DNA of 64,000 nt from Siphonodentalium dalli (GCA_032622095.1 CP136066.1:106041319-106105318), one strand, 5' to 3'. Positions 1-15,500 are shown, counted from the stretch's first letter. The notes: a model not told the origin generated them from the sequence alone. Numbers and translations are program-made.

Positions 1-120
1 TTTTAATGGATATTCACAGTTAGGTGCATGGACTGCGATTCCCGCCATTAGCTAGAGGGGTCCCATTTCCCAACCCCTAGCGGAAACCCTTCCTTTAACC
101 CTTTCACGACAGGAGCTGCA
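1..120. repeat. Repeat fragments in the first intron
   Basis: Positions 1-90 resemble 31066-31127: both contain GATATTCACAGTTAG and the phrase CCCCAACCCCTAG followed by GAAACCCT. From 95 a TTAA plus CCCTTTCACGACAGGAGC is the left end only of the second TTAA MITE family (TTAA-2). Nothing else is recognised before the next element. Confidence 0.5.
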
Positions 121-189
121 ATGGTTCAGCATTTAAGATTTGGTGCCAGTACATTCTCTTATAATACTAATACTTTCATTCTTTTTATG

Positions 190-406
190 TACAGTAATGC
201 CCTAAATCATCGACTCCTTAACCACAGCAGAATTATGGGTAACTTTTCAGGATTTAGTCGGAAATATGGCTTGTTGCCATTCATCGGAAAGCTCTCACTG
301 AGAGATTTCCGATGAATGGCAACAAGCCATATTTCCGACTAAATCCTGAAAAGTTACCCATAATTCTGCTGTGATTAAGGAGTCGATTATTTAGGGCATT
401 ACTGTA
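190..406. mobile_element. Tc1/mariner-like palindromic MITE, copy 1
   Basis: TA-CAGTAATGCCCTAAAT at the left is mirrored by TTTAGGGCATTACTG-TA at the right. The whole roughly 215-bp element is two arms of about 105 bp with almost no loop (turn near 296-301, CTCTCACTGAGAG). The TA duplication and CAGT ends fit Tc1/mariner non-autonomous elements; superfamily assignment is by ends only. There is no coding capacity. Confidence 0.8.
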
Positions 407-455
407 ACAAGGTGATGTAATGTTTGGTTTATCATGTTTGTGTTCATCATTGCAG

Positions 456-521
456 TTTGATCATGGATACACTCCGGCTCCATTTGATCTGAGAAACATA
501 ACACTCACAAGGGAGATGCAG
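456..521 (+). CDS. RyR: RyR exon 1 of window (RY4 repeat start)
   Basis: 22 codons, bounded by TGCAG before and GTTAGT after. It encodes [20 protein letters not shown] and two further residues, matching the Y-x-P-x-P-x-DLS-x-V-x-L-SRE segment that opens the fourth RY repeat of ryanodine receptors. The exon ends in phase 0. The upstream exon is not in the window; positions 1-455 are intron with repeats. Confidence 0.93.
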
Positions 522-3500
522 GTTAGTAGAAAAATGTTACAGAGGCAATCAGATTATTAACCCTTTCAGTGCCAAGTCCGATTTTTGTATCAACCCATAT
601 TTCCTTGATCATTTTTCAAATTTATTGATTATAATAATGTGATACATTGATGGAAAGAGCTCTAAGAGCTCTTTCCATCAATGTATCACATTATTATAAT
701 CAATAAATTTGAAAAATGATCAAGGAAATATGGGTTGATACAACAATTGGACTTGGCACTGAAAGGGTTAAATGGAATCTCCCACTCAAAAGTATACATT
801 GGAATGTTCAATTATACATGTGGTGGAATGCCTAGGAAATATAAGCAGACAACAGATAGTTGAACCATTAATACTAGTGTTGTATGATTCCTTTCTTTGA
901 TTTCGTTGTTTGGCCCAACCATGAAATCAATGAAATAATATACTCTGAGTTAGTAGAGTAAAAATCAATATATGAAATGGAAACCTAAAACGAGCATTAC
1001 GTCTGTTTTCGGCATGTGAAATGGGTCACGAGATGAATGTAGTCATTTTATATCAGATACAAATCATAATTGAAAACAATATTTATATTACAAAAACTCT
1101 TGTTACCTTCAATAATAGTTTGCATAAACAATGCTCATTGAATTGGTGTCTGAGAATATATATCTTTTAACTCGCAGCCTTTTATCCATTTTTCAGTCGA
1201 TGGTTGACAAATTGGCTGAGAATGCACATGACGTCTGGGCAAAGAGAAAGAAGGAAGAGCTGTTTGCTATTGGTATATTATTTGTTTGCTCTACTTTGTC
1301 GTTTATTTCTGAGCAGCATATATAGCCTATGCAGAAAGAAAGTTATGCCGAAAATTTTGTCTCAAACAGACAAATTCAAATTATCTGAATTAACTTCCAA
1401 TAAGTCTCAATCATTTATAAAAGGATATTTTGGAATGGTCTATTATTCATTTGGAGAGGTAATCAGAAAAAATGAGCAGATTACAGACAGATGGAAAGAT
1501 AATATAAGGTATGAAGGATTAAATCCTTTGGTGTGAATAATAGGTTCAACAAAAAGGCATATATGGTTGATTGTTGAACTTTTTATCTCAACATATACTA
1601 AGGGAACTACTCGTCAATGAGTATTTAGTAGAGAAAGGGTCAATACCTGTGGCAGTTTGGAAATTATCTCGTAATTCTCCCTTTTGTCACGTTACTGCCA
1701 GTTTAGGTAGATCAAAATTGGTCCATAAATAAGTGAACTACTTGAATAGACTTTATATGTCTCAGAAAAAAACTTATTGAAGCCTTAAAAAAGATGGCCT
1801 TAATTCCTTCAGTTTTGTTTGCAGTTCACTAAAATATCATTGCAAATAAGAAGAAAGCACATTATTCAGTTCATTATCAATGAATTCCGTCCAAGCCTGA
1901 GAATTTGGTGCTGAAAATTTGCAGAATGAGGTCCCCAGAAAGTGAATGTAGCAACGCTACCCCGCACTGTAGGCTAGCATCACTAAATTCACCCTCTGGG
2001 GACCCCATTCGGCTTAGGTCTCATCTTCTCTAAAAATTATCTTTATTATCGTTTTTTAGTTTCTTTAGAGACTTCTTCACAAAGTTTCTTTTTCATTTAT
2101 TAGTTTAGTTTCTCAATATCCCCAAATTGGCAGACGACACATTGCTTAATCGTGGAGCCCAATGGGTGCACATAACAATATTCACCATCTTGGAACTTAA
2201 ATCTGAGTCTAGGTCTCCCATAGCAGATGAGGCCATGCAGAATGAGGACCCCAGAGGCTGAATTTAGTGATGCTAGCCCTCTGTGTGGGGTAGCATCACT
2301 AAATTCACCCCCTGCAAATGTCCAGCACCATGTTCTGAGGCCTGTTTTGCATTGTGTATATTCTGATACAGTTCTCATTAAAATCATACTCAGACTCTTC
2401 AGGTACTGAGTCTGACAAATTGGGTAATGGTTCCACTACTACAAGCAGGAATTACGTAATTGCTAGCCAATAATAATTTCACCCATACAGAGCCCCAGAC
2501 AAACATGAGCAGACGACACTCTTCTGCATGATTCTATATATGTGTGGGGCTCCCTGCAGGGTAATGGATGTTTTTTATTTTATGTCCTAAAAATTGTCAG
2601 AAACATTTATTTAAAAAAAATGATAAAAAATTGTTAGGCCAATGCATTCTCTTATATATGCGAGGCGACCTATGGTCGACTCACATATATAAGAGAATGC
2701 ATTGGCACAGGGTAAAAAAATACCAGCAGTAATGCGATAGTCGCATGGAATACCCAAGACTAGCATGATTCCAGTCAGCCCCGCCCATTTGCTAAAAATA
2801 GTGTAAGAACATTTCTGCTGCATGTCTAATTTCACACAGTGTTTACAAATTCAGAGTTTACGACATCCAATTAAACAATAGCTGAAAGGCGTATATAGAG
2901 AGTCCAGAATTGACCAATGTTACTAGCTAACATGTCCAATAGAATTGAATATTATCAAGAATTTCAACAGTTAGTACCGAGCAATCTGAGTTGGTTGATT
3001 TCACTTTTGGATATGGGTTAATAGGGGTTGAAATAGAATAAGAAGCCATGTGTTTCTTTTGCAAAAACAAGTCGTTTGCGGAAACGAAACCGAAAGTATA
3101 TTATGTCGATCAAAGCTATTTTAAAGAAAAATGTGGGTGGTGACGTCACACTGCTGGTGTTGTCTGCAGAGGTTATTATATCGGCGGTAATCGACAAATA
3201 GCTGATTTTGTCAGTCAATACTTGAATCGATTTTAATCAGAACTGGTTCTGATATTGCTCCTCCTAAAATTTGTAAAATAATTTTAAATTTGTGTTGAAA
3301 CGACTCTGAGATTCTGGAGTCGACTAGTCACACCCCAAAAGTCGTGTCAGTACCTGGAGCAAAGAATTATATACATGCAGCTATACCAATATCCTTATTT
3401 CCCTCAACACAACAGGTATAACAAAAATTGTAGAGTATCAGCTTTTTCACATTCTACTAAACCGAAAGTACTTAATCACATGATTTTGACAAACCAGGGT

Positions 3501-6500
3501 TCTTAACCACTCATATTGGTAAAAAAAATTCCTTTGAAACTGTGATTCCCGAATGTCAATTTCACCATAATGGAACTTGGAACACCTGGCGACCCAGTTA
3601 TCTCACGACTGGTGCATGACTATGTACTACATTTTGAACATACTGACTACATTGAGTTTTTAACACTGTCAAATATGCGGCAAGTGTTTGATCAATATAT
3701 GCGGCAAGTGTTTGATCAATGTGCCATGTACTAGACCAAGTCTTCTCAGTCCACAGCAGCTTGGGATATCGGTTGGGATCATCCATACCAATAACCCAAG
3801 CTGTTGTGGACCGAGAAGACTTGGTCTAGCCATCTACCTACATTATAGTCTTTTAACTCTTATATGCGAGGCTCCCTATTGGAGTCATGAAAGAGTTAAT
3901 ATATCAATGGGCAGTGATTCGTGTGTGCCAGAACATAAGGTGCAGAAACTCGACTTAATATGTATAGGTTATAACCCGCTTGGGTATCTGTACAAGAAAT
4001 ACATACCAAGGTGGGTTAGCACTGCTGTCTGTATTTCTTGTACATATACCCAAGTGGGTTATAACATATTTATAAACCGATTCACACCCAGAGCATAAGG
4101 GGAATGAGCCACATTCAATACGATGATTACCTATCAATTACCATTCAATCAAAGGTTAATTGAATGGTTTGTGGTGTTACATATTCCTGTTGAACAATTA
4201 GTCAAATGCTTGTTGACAATCAGATAACTTGCGTCAGCATTATTTATCAGCGTTGATAAACCATTTTGTCTCAGAATTTGAAAATGTTTTTTATACTGAT
4301 GACGTGTTTCTGGGTAAAACAGATTCTTCCTTGTGATAATAAACTGTTTTGACTGTTAAGGTTATTTTTCATCTTTTTGTCATAATGGAATTATCGTTCC
4401 GAACACAGGAGGCAATGTTCCGGTAGTGTTCGGGCTCCTATGTGAAACTATTCCACATTGCATGAAGTTTGTGTAATGAAATATCACTGGCATTCATGAC
4501 AAAAGACTTAACCAAACCTGTATATATTGCCTGGATTTTACATGTATATGTGAACAGTTTGTGGAATGTTCTCAATGTTATCATTCCGAAGATCATTACG
4601 TGATTATTGTGGATTACAAATTCCAAACAGTTTTGGATTTCATTCAGTTTACTTTCAATCACCCAGCCCCTCCTAACAAACCCCCAAAAATATACAACTG
4701 AAAGTGTTGGGCACCACACATGCAGCCCACCCCCTCTATGACTGCTAATAATGGTAAGATCCATGTTTTAACTTCCTAAGTGACTGGTGCGATCATTATC
4801 ATGGCGTATTGTTATAATTTCCTGTTAGATTTCCTCTCCAATCTCCTTGAGCTTACTATCCAATTAGTGTCAATTTCTGTGTGATATTTCGCTCAAGTCT
4901 ATATTTTGGCCGTGCGAAATACAGATAATACAAGAAATATTGTTCATGAATTGGAGTAATTTGATTGGCTGTGAACCTGTTTATAAATATACAAACAAAC
5001 AAGTTATGCATCTCATTTTACTTTTTCTTTCCCAGGAGGTGCTTTACACCCACAAGTCGTACCATATCTTCACCTGACTGAGCCAGAAATAAAGAAGTAC
5101 AAGATGCATGCTCAGGAATTACTCAAGTTCCTGCAGTTCATGGGATACAGGATTTCCTGGTCAGTCCATCTCTCTATATTTTGTGTTTTATTCTTTATTT
5201 TAGCTCGAACTTGCTGAAGCTATATTTTATTGCATGATCACAAAATATTATTCCTGGAATTCTATTATATTATCTATTATATATTTTGGAAGATCTGTCT
5301 GTGTGGTGTGTGTGTGTGTGTGTTCGCGATGAAACTTCGTATGTGAGGATACTATCGGTCGGGAAGTGGCATATTAATTTTCAGATCCGAGGTCAACTTT
5401 TCACGTGCCGAGGTCAAATCTGTTTTTACGCCGTTTTGCGCTAATATATTTCAGTTCGGTGCTCACAAATCGATTCGATATAGCGCGAATAATAAATTGC
5501 CAGTCATATAATTTGCACGGTTAGAATCTGTGGCGCTTCCTCTTTCCAATGATGTATCACACGCCTGTGTACGTTTAAAGTTTCTACCTTAATTATCGGG
5601 AAGAATGCAGGACCATGCTTCGCTCATCGAAAAACATTCCGTAAATATATAACGCCGTCAACAGATCGTGACGTGATCGCGTTTAACTCTTAACCGGCCG
5701 ATGTCGCGTTAACTCATCACCGGCCGAGGTATCCGCAAATGACATTGGGCAATATATATATCTCGGAAACTTGGTATGTGAATGTATCTTGCCCCGGATA
5801 CGAATTTTATCGGGTCGCCGAGCCCGTGCGACGCCAGCTTCGCGCATGCGCAGACCAGATCTCGGAAACGGGTGGAGCTATCGACATGAAATTTGGTTTT
5901 TGAATAGCCCGGACGAAGTCGGGTCACCTTCTAGTAATAATATATAATAATAATCATTCCATTTATATAGTGCACAGTAAATTAGTTACCATGCCTGAGT
6001 TTAGTGTGCCTGTCATTTGCAGAATGAGATCCCCAGAGGGTGAATTTAGTGATCATATCCTGCATAGTGGGCTAGCATCACCAAATTCACCCTCTTGGGA
6101 TCTCATTCTGCATGGCCTCATCTACTATGGGAGACATAGACTCAGATTGAAGTTCCCAAATGGTGAATATTGTGATGTATACCCATTGGGAACCTCGATT
6201 ATGCAATGTGTCATCTGCCAATTTGAGGATATAGAGAAAATAAATTTAAAAAAAGAAATAGAATCTATGTGAAGAACTTTCTATAAAAATTTGATAATAA
6301 AGAAACTTTCAAGAGAAGATGAGGCCAAAGCAGAATGAGGTCCCCAGAGGGTGAATTTAGTGATGCTAGCCCACTATGCGGGATAACGTCACTAAATTCA
6401 CCCTTTGGGGACCTCATTCTGCAAATGACAGGCACACTAAACTCAGGCTTGTTAGTTACTATTCACTTTCCATCGATTTTTACCTCGGGTCATAGGGCAT

Positions 6501-9500
6501 TTGACACCATTGTCACTCCAATCCTCCAAATAAGAACAACAGATTCGGTCAATTTCCATATCCCTAGCAACATTGATGATAGATGCTCAAATGTGTTGCT
6601 AATGGCAGCATGTTCGATTAAACATTTTTTCGCCTATCAGCAGTCAGTGCTGATGGATGGAAAACTAATTTAACTAAACTTATCACTTCTCACTTCTCGA
6701 TCAAACAGAAGCCGCATTTATTTAGGAACAGGAATTCAACTTTAGTTAAACTTTAATTGATATGATACATGCAGTCCGTTATGAATATGCAACATGTTTT
6801 ACAGTGCTGATGCACCTGATGTGAGCAGACAGGTTTCCACAGCCAGAAAAAACACCAAGGTAGATAATCGTGAGCCTGGAGTGTCAGCAGTAGAGATGAG
6901 ATTTGCATTCAGCTTGCTGGAAAAGCTGCTGGCGTATCTAGAAAAGGCATCAGTTAGCATGATGCAAACTCGACCCAGCACAAGATTCAGTCGAAGAGAG
7001 AGCTACTCACAGGCAACTGAAGATGTCAAATTCTTCGGAAAGGTGTGTATTATTAATTTCTGGTTTAAATTTAATTTGTCTGTCTAAATAGTTTTTGTTT
7101 TTTTAAATTATTTGTAGGAATAACATGAAGTGTTATATAGTTTAAGATGAAAACGAGAAGCCTATGAGTGGTTGACAAAAAACATAAATGTCACCAGAGG
7201 GTTAGCAGCGGACCTTATTTACCATACTTTTCTTAATTAATTCATGTCCTCAATAAATACTTGGTCAATTTTGCTTCAAATTGCTGTGAAAGTTATTACA
7301 TTGAATGTTATTCTTCATTCCAGGTGGTGTTACCATTTCTCGAGAAATATTTCCATGCACACAATCTGTACTTCACAGCATCACCCACACAGCCAACGTC
7401 TTCCACAGGAATGGCTTCCGTCAGAGAGAAAGAAATGACAACAAGGTAAAAAACTTTTGATCATACAGTAATGCTGTAATTAATCGACCTCTTAACCACA
7501 GCAGATTTATGGGTAACTTTTCAGGATTTAGTCGGAAATATGGCTTGTTGCCATTCATCGTAAAGCTCTCGGCGGTGGTTAAGAGGTCAATTAATTAGAG
7601 CATTACTGTAATTGTTTGCTTTTGTGGATATGTCCACAACTGCATCCATGTTATGGTTGTTAGATCATCAAAAGGATAAGATGCCAGTTATCATGGCTCT
7701 TGGTGGCAAGAAGATGTTTGCTTAGATTCTACATCAATAATTAGCATAGATTGGAAGTACAGTACCCCCTCCCAAATTGGCCAAAATTGCTGGAAATTGT
7801 GTAAATATTTTTACTTATTGTTTGTTAACCCTTCCATGACTGGAGCTTCCTGAAATTTTGCGAAAAACCTGTGCCAATGCATTCTCTTATATATGCTAGT
7901 CTCCCATACGGAGCCTCGCATATATAAGAGAATACATTGCCCTAACAATATTTACCTTGAAATTGTAAGCCAGTGCATTCTCTTATATATGCGAGGCTCC
8001 CTATGGGAGACTCGGATATATAAGAGAATGGACTGGCACATGATATTTAATGCTTCCCCAGCACAGCTCCTGTCATTAAAGGGTTAAGCTTGTGTGTTTA
8101 TATTATGTGTCTGTTAACTGTGTAGGTTATTATTACAGTCTCTTCTGCAAGCTGGCACAGACTTTGAGAGCCAAAATTACAGGATTTGGTCATGATGTCA
8201 ACATATCTGTGAGATGTCTACAGGTGCTAGTCAACACCCTGGATTTCAGGTATAAACAGTTAGCATATTTTTACTCTGGTAGGGTATCAAAGCCAATTCT
8301 AGGCTTAAAATTGATGTTATAGGTCAATATTAATTATGAGGTTAAAGAAAAAGAATCTTTCCAGTGATCAGGTAATATAAGCTTTAATATTAGTACTGTG
8401 TTAATCCACAGACCATTTGGGTGAGTATCATCAGTATAGATATTAAATAATATTCCATGGTGCAAATTGTTCAAGTAATCTTGGTATGAAATTTCCAAAA
8501 CCCTGGTATGAAATACCAGATGGTACGGAACGATGGGTGGATGGGTGCACAATATCCGGAAAAGAGTTATATATATACAATCATGTTTTTTTTACTTTCC
8601 CAGAGTTTGCACTGGTCAGAAGATTCTTTTGGCCAATTTTTTGGCCATTATCTAAAATTTGTGACCATTGTTCAGAAGCTTTGGCCAAATTGGACAAAAT
8701 TAAAACAAGATAATAGAAAAAATAAATTAATAAATACAACAACAAAAAAGCAAGAAATTAACAAATTAGAAAATAATTAATAAAACTGAAATGTTATACC
8801 AACATAAATAATCACTGAAATGTTTTGCTGATTGTTTGGCATGATGTTATAAAATCTGTTTATCTAAAATTTGCTTGTAGGTCTGTTGTGAAGAACTGCC
8901 CTGAAATTGTAAGATCACACCTCTTGCCGTTCTTCAACAATGCAGCAGATGACCTTGTGCAGGTCGTGGATAATTTGAAAAAAGGAAGGTTCAGCCATGT
9001 GAAAGGCACGATTACACGAGGCGCCACTAGCCTTGACTACGTCCACATGGTTCTGTTACCCGTGCTGTCATCAATGTTCGCTCATCTCGGACACCAGGGA
9101 TTTGGAGCCGATCTTATTGGTAAAATTTCTTCCTTACTAGCTTAAGATTGTGCTGCAGTGACCATTTTAACAAAACATTTGTGTGTATTCAGATTATAAG
9201 TATCCCAACATGTCTGATAACAACTGTCAAAACCATCGGGCAGTTCCAGTCAGTTTGAGCATGGGCATCCATAATCCCATTCCAAGTTTTCGGTAATTGA
9301 CAACACATTATTTGGTTGACGAATAAATGGTAACAAAGCAGATGATATAATATGATGCATTGTGATAATTTTAATTGAAAATCAAGTTACCTTCACAGGT
9401 AGAATAATTTGGATACATCACATTAACCCTTTCTGTACTGAATGGATTCTCCCACTCAGTTATATAGGTATACATTGGAATGGTCTATTACTCATTTGGA

Positions 9501-12500
9501 GGGGTGTTTAAAATAAAAGCAGATGACAAACAGAAAAACAGATACTCCAAGAGCAGAATGATTCATATTCACAGGTGGGAAATGTTCAGGTAATAAGTTC
9601 AACAAACAACCTAATATTATCTGAATATTTCCTAGGGGAACTACTTTCAATGGGTATTTAGTAAAGAAAGGGTTAAATTATGAACAAAGCATAACATACA
9701 GTAATGCCCTAAATAATCGACTCCTTAACCACAGCAAAATTATGGGTAACTTTTCAGGATTTAGTCGGATATATGGCTTGTTGCCATTCATCGGAAAGCT
9801 CTTACTGAGAACTTTCCAATAAAATGCGTAATCAAGATGACTAATGTGTGATCGAACATCACCAACTTCAACTGGGGAACTTCAATCTGATCCTAGGTCT
9901 CCCATAGTAGTTGAAGCCTAAGCAGAATAAGGTTCCTGGAGGGTGAATCTGGTGATGTTACCCACCGTGTGGGATAGCGTCACTAAATTCACCCTCTGGG
10001 GACCTCATTCTGCTAATGTCAGACACAATATTTCAAGGCATGCAGACAATGTCGATTTATGTTGCAGTTGGTGATATCCAGTTAGCTTCATACAGGATTC
10101 TCAATGCTTTATACACGCTGGGAACCACCAGCTCCAACTTTGTTCAGAGGTAAGTTTCTCTATTATTAGGATTCCGAGATACAAAATTTCTACCTTAACT
10201 TCATTTAATGTTGATGTATCTATGTCTTTGTACTGATGCCTTTTGTTGAAATATTATAATGGCGTCTTATAATCAAGAATTATCATTTCTATTTGATCAA
10301 TGTTCATGTTCTGAATTCTAGTTTAAACACATTTATAATTGTGCTGAATCCTTGAATAATAAATTTTTAATTTCCTGTCAATATGAAGCTGCGATTGATG
10401 ATTATGTTTTTTAAAACCTAGATTGGCCTTTTTTTTTTCAGAGAAGAATAGTTGGTAGGCAGAACATATGGTATCTGTTTCTTGCAGGTTATTGTACACA
10501 GCTCGATCAAGCCACTTTCGGCAAAATGAGGGCATTACACAGTTATGAATGACTAATATAGGGAGAGCCATGAAAGTCACTGGTCCAAGCCTGATTGTAG
10601 TGTGTCTGTCATTTGCAGAATGAGGTCCTCAGAGGGCGAATATAGTGAAGTTATCCCGCATGGGGGCTAGCATCTCCAACTTCACCCTCTGCGGACCTCA
10701 TTCTGCTCAGGTCTCACCTTGTCTGGAAAGTTGTTTTATCAACAAATTCTATAGAAACTTCTTCACATAGATTCTATTTCTTTTCTATTTTAATTTCTCT
10801 ATATCCCCACATTGCCAGACGACACATTGCATAATCGAGGTTCCAAATGGGTGTACATCACAATATTCACCATTTGAGAACTTCAATCTGAGTCTTTGTC
10901 TCCCATAGCAGATGACGCCATGCATAATGAGGTCCCATGAGGGTGAATTACATGCTAGCCCACTGTGCGGGACAGAATCACTAAATTCACCCTCCAGGGT
11001 TCTCATTCTAAAAATGACAGGCACACTAAACTCAGGCTTGCACTGGTCGGAATAGGGAAGGCTCCTCCTTGTGAGTAGATCATGCCATGAATCTCTACTA
11101 TGGCTACGCCTGTAAAGATCATGTTGTGCCAATTCCAAGTCAAAACCGGGGAACTGTTTAACCCTTTCAGTGCCAAGTCCGATTTTTGTATCAACCCATA
11201 TTTCCTTGATCATTTTTCAAATTTATTGATTATAATAATGTGATACATTGATGGAAAGAGCTCTTAGAGCTCTTTACATCAATGTATCACATTATTATAA
11301 TCAAAAGATTTGAAAAATGATCAAGGAAATATGGGTTGGTACAAAAATCGGACTTGGAACGAGAGGGTTAAAGATCTGATGGTGAACTTTATATCTTCAA
11401 AAAAATAACATAGTTGATATATTTCATAGTTAATACCTGTTCCTTAACCCTTTCATGATGGGAGTTGCGCTGTTGCAACAATGAAGATCATTTGCCTTCT
11501 CTTATATATGCAAGCCTCCAATAAGGAGCCTTGTATGTATAAGAGAATGCACTGGCTTACAAGGACAATATGAATATTGTTAGGACATTTATTCTCTTAT
11601 ATATGCAATGTTTCCTATGGGAGATTCGCATATATAAGAGAATGCATTGTCACAGGTTTTTCGCAAAATATCAGGAAACACCAGTCATGAAAGGGTTAAT
11701 AATGTGCTTCACAGCAGGTGAATGTTTCAGGTCAAGATATGATGATCTATGTGACCTTTGAGGCAATATCGCGATAAACATGAATTAATAACCCAGGGAA
11801 AATTGTATGATCTTAAACAATGTAAACTGAAAATGACTCACAAAACCCCTAAATCATGTAATCTCAAGCTGAACCTGCTGTGAAATACATTTATTAAGGA
11901 ACAAGTGCTAACTGAGAAATATATTACCTATGTTATTTTTTCGATGCAATAAAATCTTTAAAGACATATTGTGGACTTGTTCGGGTGCGTGAAACTGCTA
12001 AATTAGTACTCAGGCACTATGCCAACTGGGGGAATGTAGCATTCTACTAACATCGTCCAAAATCCCGTCTGAACTACGCTCAATTGTAAATATTTGCATC
12101 TCAATTCGGGACGCAACAATCGGCGGTTATCTAGCGCAAATGAGTTCACCATCGATATCCATTGCATGTAATAAATATATAGACTGATGGTGTGTGTTGT
12201 AAATTTGGATTAATATTCATAAAAATAACTACTTTGAGCAAGATTATTCTCAATTTATATTTGATCACCCAACCGGAGTGTTTCACATCACTTTAAAAAG
12301 TTCACATGTTCTGAATTGGTGGAACGTGATGGACGTAACCGGAGTAGTAATTCATGGCATGATCTACCTTCGGAGGGTCCTCAGCATCATCAAGCTTGTG
12401 CCATATATTACATAATATGTATTTTGGATCTAATAAAATATGATTTGATGTCATTGATTCTTCATTGAACATAATTCTCATTCCTCATGATACCCTATGT

Positions 12501-15500
12501 GTTTTACTATGTATATTCTCTGTTCTTCAGATACAAGTATTTCCTCTAATACTTCAGAAAATAATTAAAAAAATATTGTATCTATTGCAAGGTGTGATTC
12601 AATTGTTTTCATTATATACTATTCTTGAGGGGGACTGGATGACCTGCCGCTCCTGCAACAACCTGTCTCAGTAATAGTTATACACAACAGAAATATATTT
12701 TTTTCTCCATATTTCATTTTTACCGCAGGAGGCCAAAGAATTTTGTTTTTAAATTATTATGTTGTGTTCAATATATAGGTTGGAATTTCTTGTTGTCCAC
12801 CAATATGATTTTTGGGAGACCAGAAATGAGAAGTACAGTATCCGTCTGTGTGTCTTGCCATCTGCATGTCTGATGGTTTGTTATCCGGTCGATAACTTGA
12901 ATAGTATTTGTCAGAATTTAATCAAACTTTGTTTGTGTCCTTCATATGAGAAAGTCCAGATCAAGTTCAAATTTGGATCCAGTCCAACCATTTCTGGTGG
13001 AGTTATGCCCCTTGTTATTCAAATGATAACTCAAGTAATGATTATCTGATAGCTTTCATATTTAGAACCATTTCTGATGAAGTTATGCCCATTTTTCGAC
13101 ATATAATTTGTCGATTATTATTCTTGTGTCTGATCAAATATGTTAACAACATTGACAGTTGGAAGAAATGTTTGATTCAATGATTGTTCCCAGAATCAAA
13201 TGTTTCAATTCTAAAAAAGCCACTGGTAAAATAAAGCCACCTTATTTGGGAGAAATGTGGCCTAGCGGTCTTTTATTTTATAAGGGGTATCTAATAAATT
13301 CCAATTTACTTTTGATACCAGAAATACTGGTTAAGATCTATCAGTACTTACCAGTAAATATGTAGCATTATTAAAGTTATAAATTTTACCCACTGTAATT
13401 GTTTAACCTGGTCACTGCTGCATGACATCTTTACGTCTTGTGTTAGGCTGTTGACGTTATAGATATTTTCCAGTGGGATAATATAACGGGAATATCCCGA
13501 AAATCAAAAGGTTTATCACCATTCATAATCCTGGAACATCATACACTGTTTAAAATGTTGAGATACAATTGTTCCGATGCCATTACTCTGAGTTCCTGTT
13601 ATGATTGTTTTATGTTACTCATATCAGAATGAGCAATTCTGATGTGGGCACCATAAAACATGACTGACTGCTAGTCATTAAGTTGGTCAATAGTCAGCCA
13701 AGAGGTTAAAACAATTATCCTGGCGCTGGTTGTTGCTGGAGCGGTCCATAACTTTTGAATAAATTATATTGACATATACACCCATCAGCTTTTCTGCAAT
13801 TTGTGCTTCACTCTCTATGTTCTTCTATATGGTTTCAGGGAAACTTTCTCTGCTGAACTGGCCAGGTACAATATGCAGCTTGTTTACCATAGATTTTATC
13901 AATTGTTTGCATTCCAATAAGAAATCTTCACATAGATGCACGCTTTGTTGCAATTTTTATTAGAATTGTGCATGCTAGTTATTCTGCATGATGAGCATCA
14001 AAATATTTTTAGAATTTTAGAAATGCATCCTCAATAGAATAGTCACTGTAGTGAAATGTGTCAAAGAGGTTCCAGGCTATTTTTTTAAAGAAACGTAATT
14101 TACTTTTTTATGTAGATTCTAGTGTATAAATAACATGTTTGGAAGAAGAAGTGCTACACGAAAGATGCTGTTTTGTTTTTTCTACCATAGTTATGAAGCA
14201 TTGTTATACTTAGTAGCTCTGTCATTAGTCAGTGTCATGTTTTTGCCAGTATTAATTCTCTCTTAGCTGAATTTTTCGTGCAATTTGGTTGTGGTTCAGT
14301 TGTCACATTAACATATTCTGATCGTACTTATTAGGAAAGGTTGCATACATATGTTTATGATCAATAATTTTCAGCACTCATAACATGATTATATCCTGTT
14401 GTTTCATATGAAATATTATATATTATGTTGATGGTCAATTATCGCAAAGCATATTTGTCTTTTCCATTCATTTGGTATGAACAATGCACAACCACTTCAA
14501 TAGAGAGATTAATTATATATAAATGCTAACAATATGTTTAAATTGTCTGTAGTATATGCACCTCTAACTGCACCTGCTGCTTATTTGCCACTAGAATTTA
14601 ATCACTCTTTAATTTCTTGCATGCACTCTTTCTTTCTCAAAGCTTTTAACCCTTTCAGTGCCAAGTTTGATTTTTGTATCAACCCATATTTCCTTGATCA
14701 TTTTTCAAATTTATTGATATGGGTTGATACAAAAATCGGCCTTGGCTCTGAAAGGGTTAAAGGTACATATAGCGTTGAATACTTCTGTTTATTTTGACCC
14801 TTTCTGTACCTAATAATCAATGTTCAGATATTAAGTTAAAAATCAACCATGTTGAACTTTTCGTCTAACTGGTGTCTGCTAATTTATTCTGAACACCCTT
14901 CCAAATGAACAATAGACCATTCCAATCTATACTTTTGTAACTGAGTGGGAGAATCTATTTAGTATAGAAATGGTTAATATTTGCATTTACATTATCAGGA
15001 TGGAGGAAAGCCCAAAGGAGGCACATTAAATTGTCACCACAAGAATTAACTATTCCTATGGGAGACTCGCATATGTAAGAGGATGCACTGGCACAGGGTC
15101 TTTAATGCTGGACCAGCGCATCTCCCGTTATGAAAGGGTTAATACAGTTTAATTAGGCCAAACAAAATTAATGTTCTGTTTCCTATTTGCATGCCTTTTA
15201 TAGCCCACCGGAAATAAAAATTATAATCAGACTGCTGCATGGCTTCACAATGCGATGTCCACAATATCTGTTTACTACCGGCCATAAATCTAGCTAGACA
15301 CATTTAAACTTATAAGTATATATCCCTTTGTTGTTTCTGATCAAAATAAAAATTTTCATGAATTTTTTGATTGTGTATACTTGGGTTGTACAACAGACTG
15401 TTACGTCAAATTTGTGTTAACACTTAATAAAGTGAAAAGTTATTTTTCTCACCCAACAATATTTTTGATTAATCTTGAATAAACACACACAAACATGCCT

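Noticed and set aside
10785-11213. 142-codon open frame on the minus strand
   Set aside because: It covers most of a hAT-like MITE and the edge of a TTAA-1 MITE. Similar peptides arise at other MITE copies.
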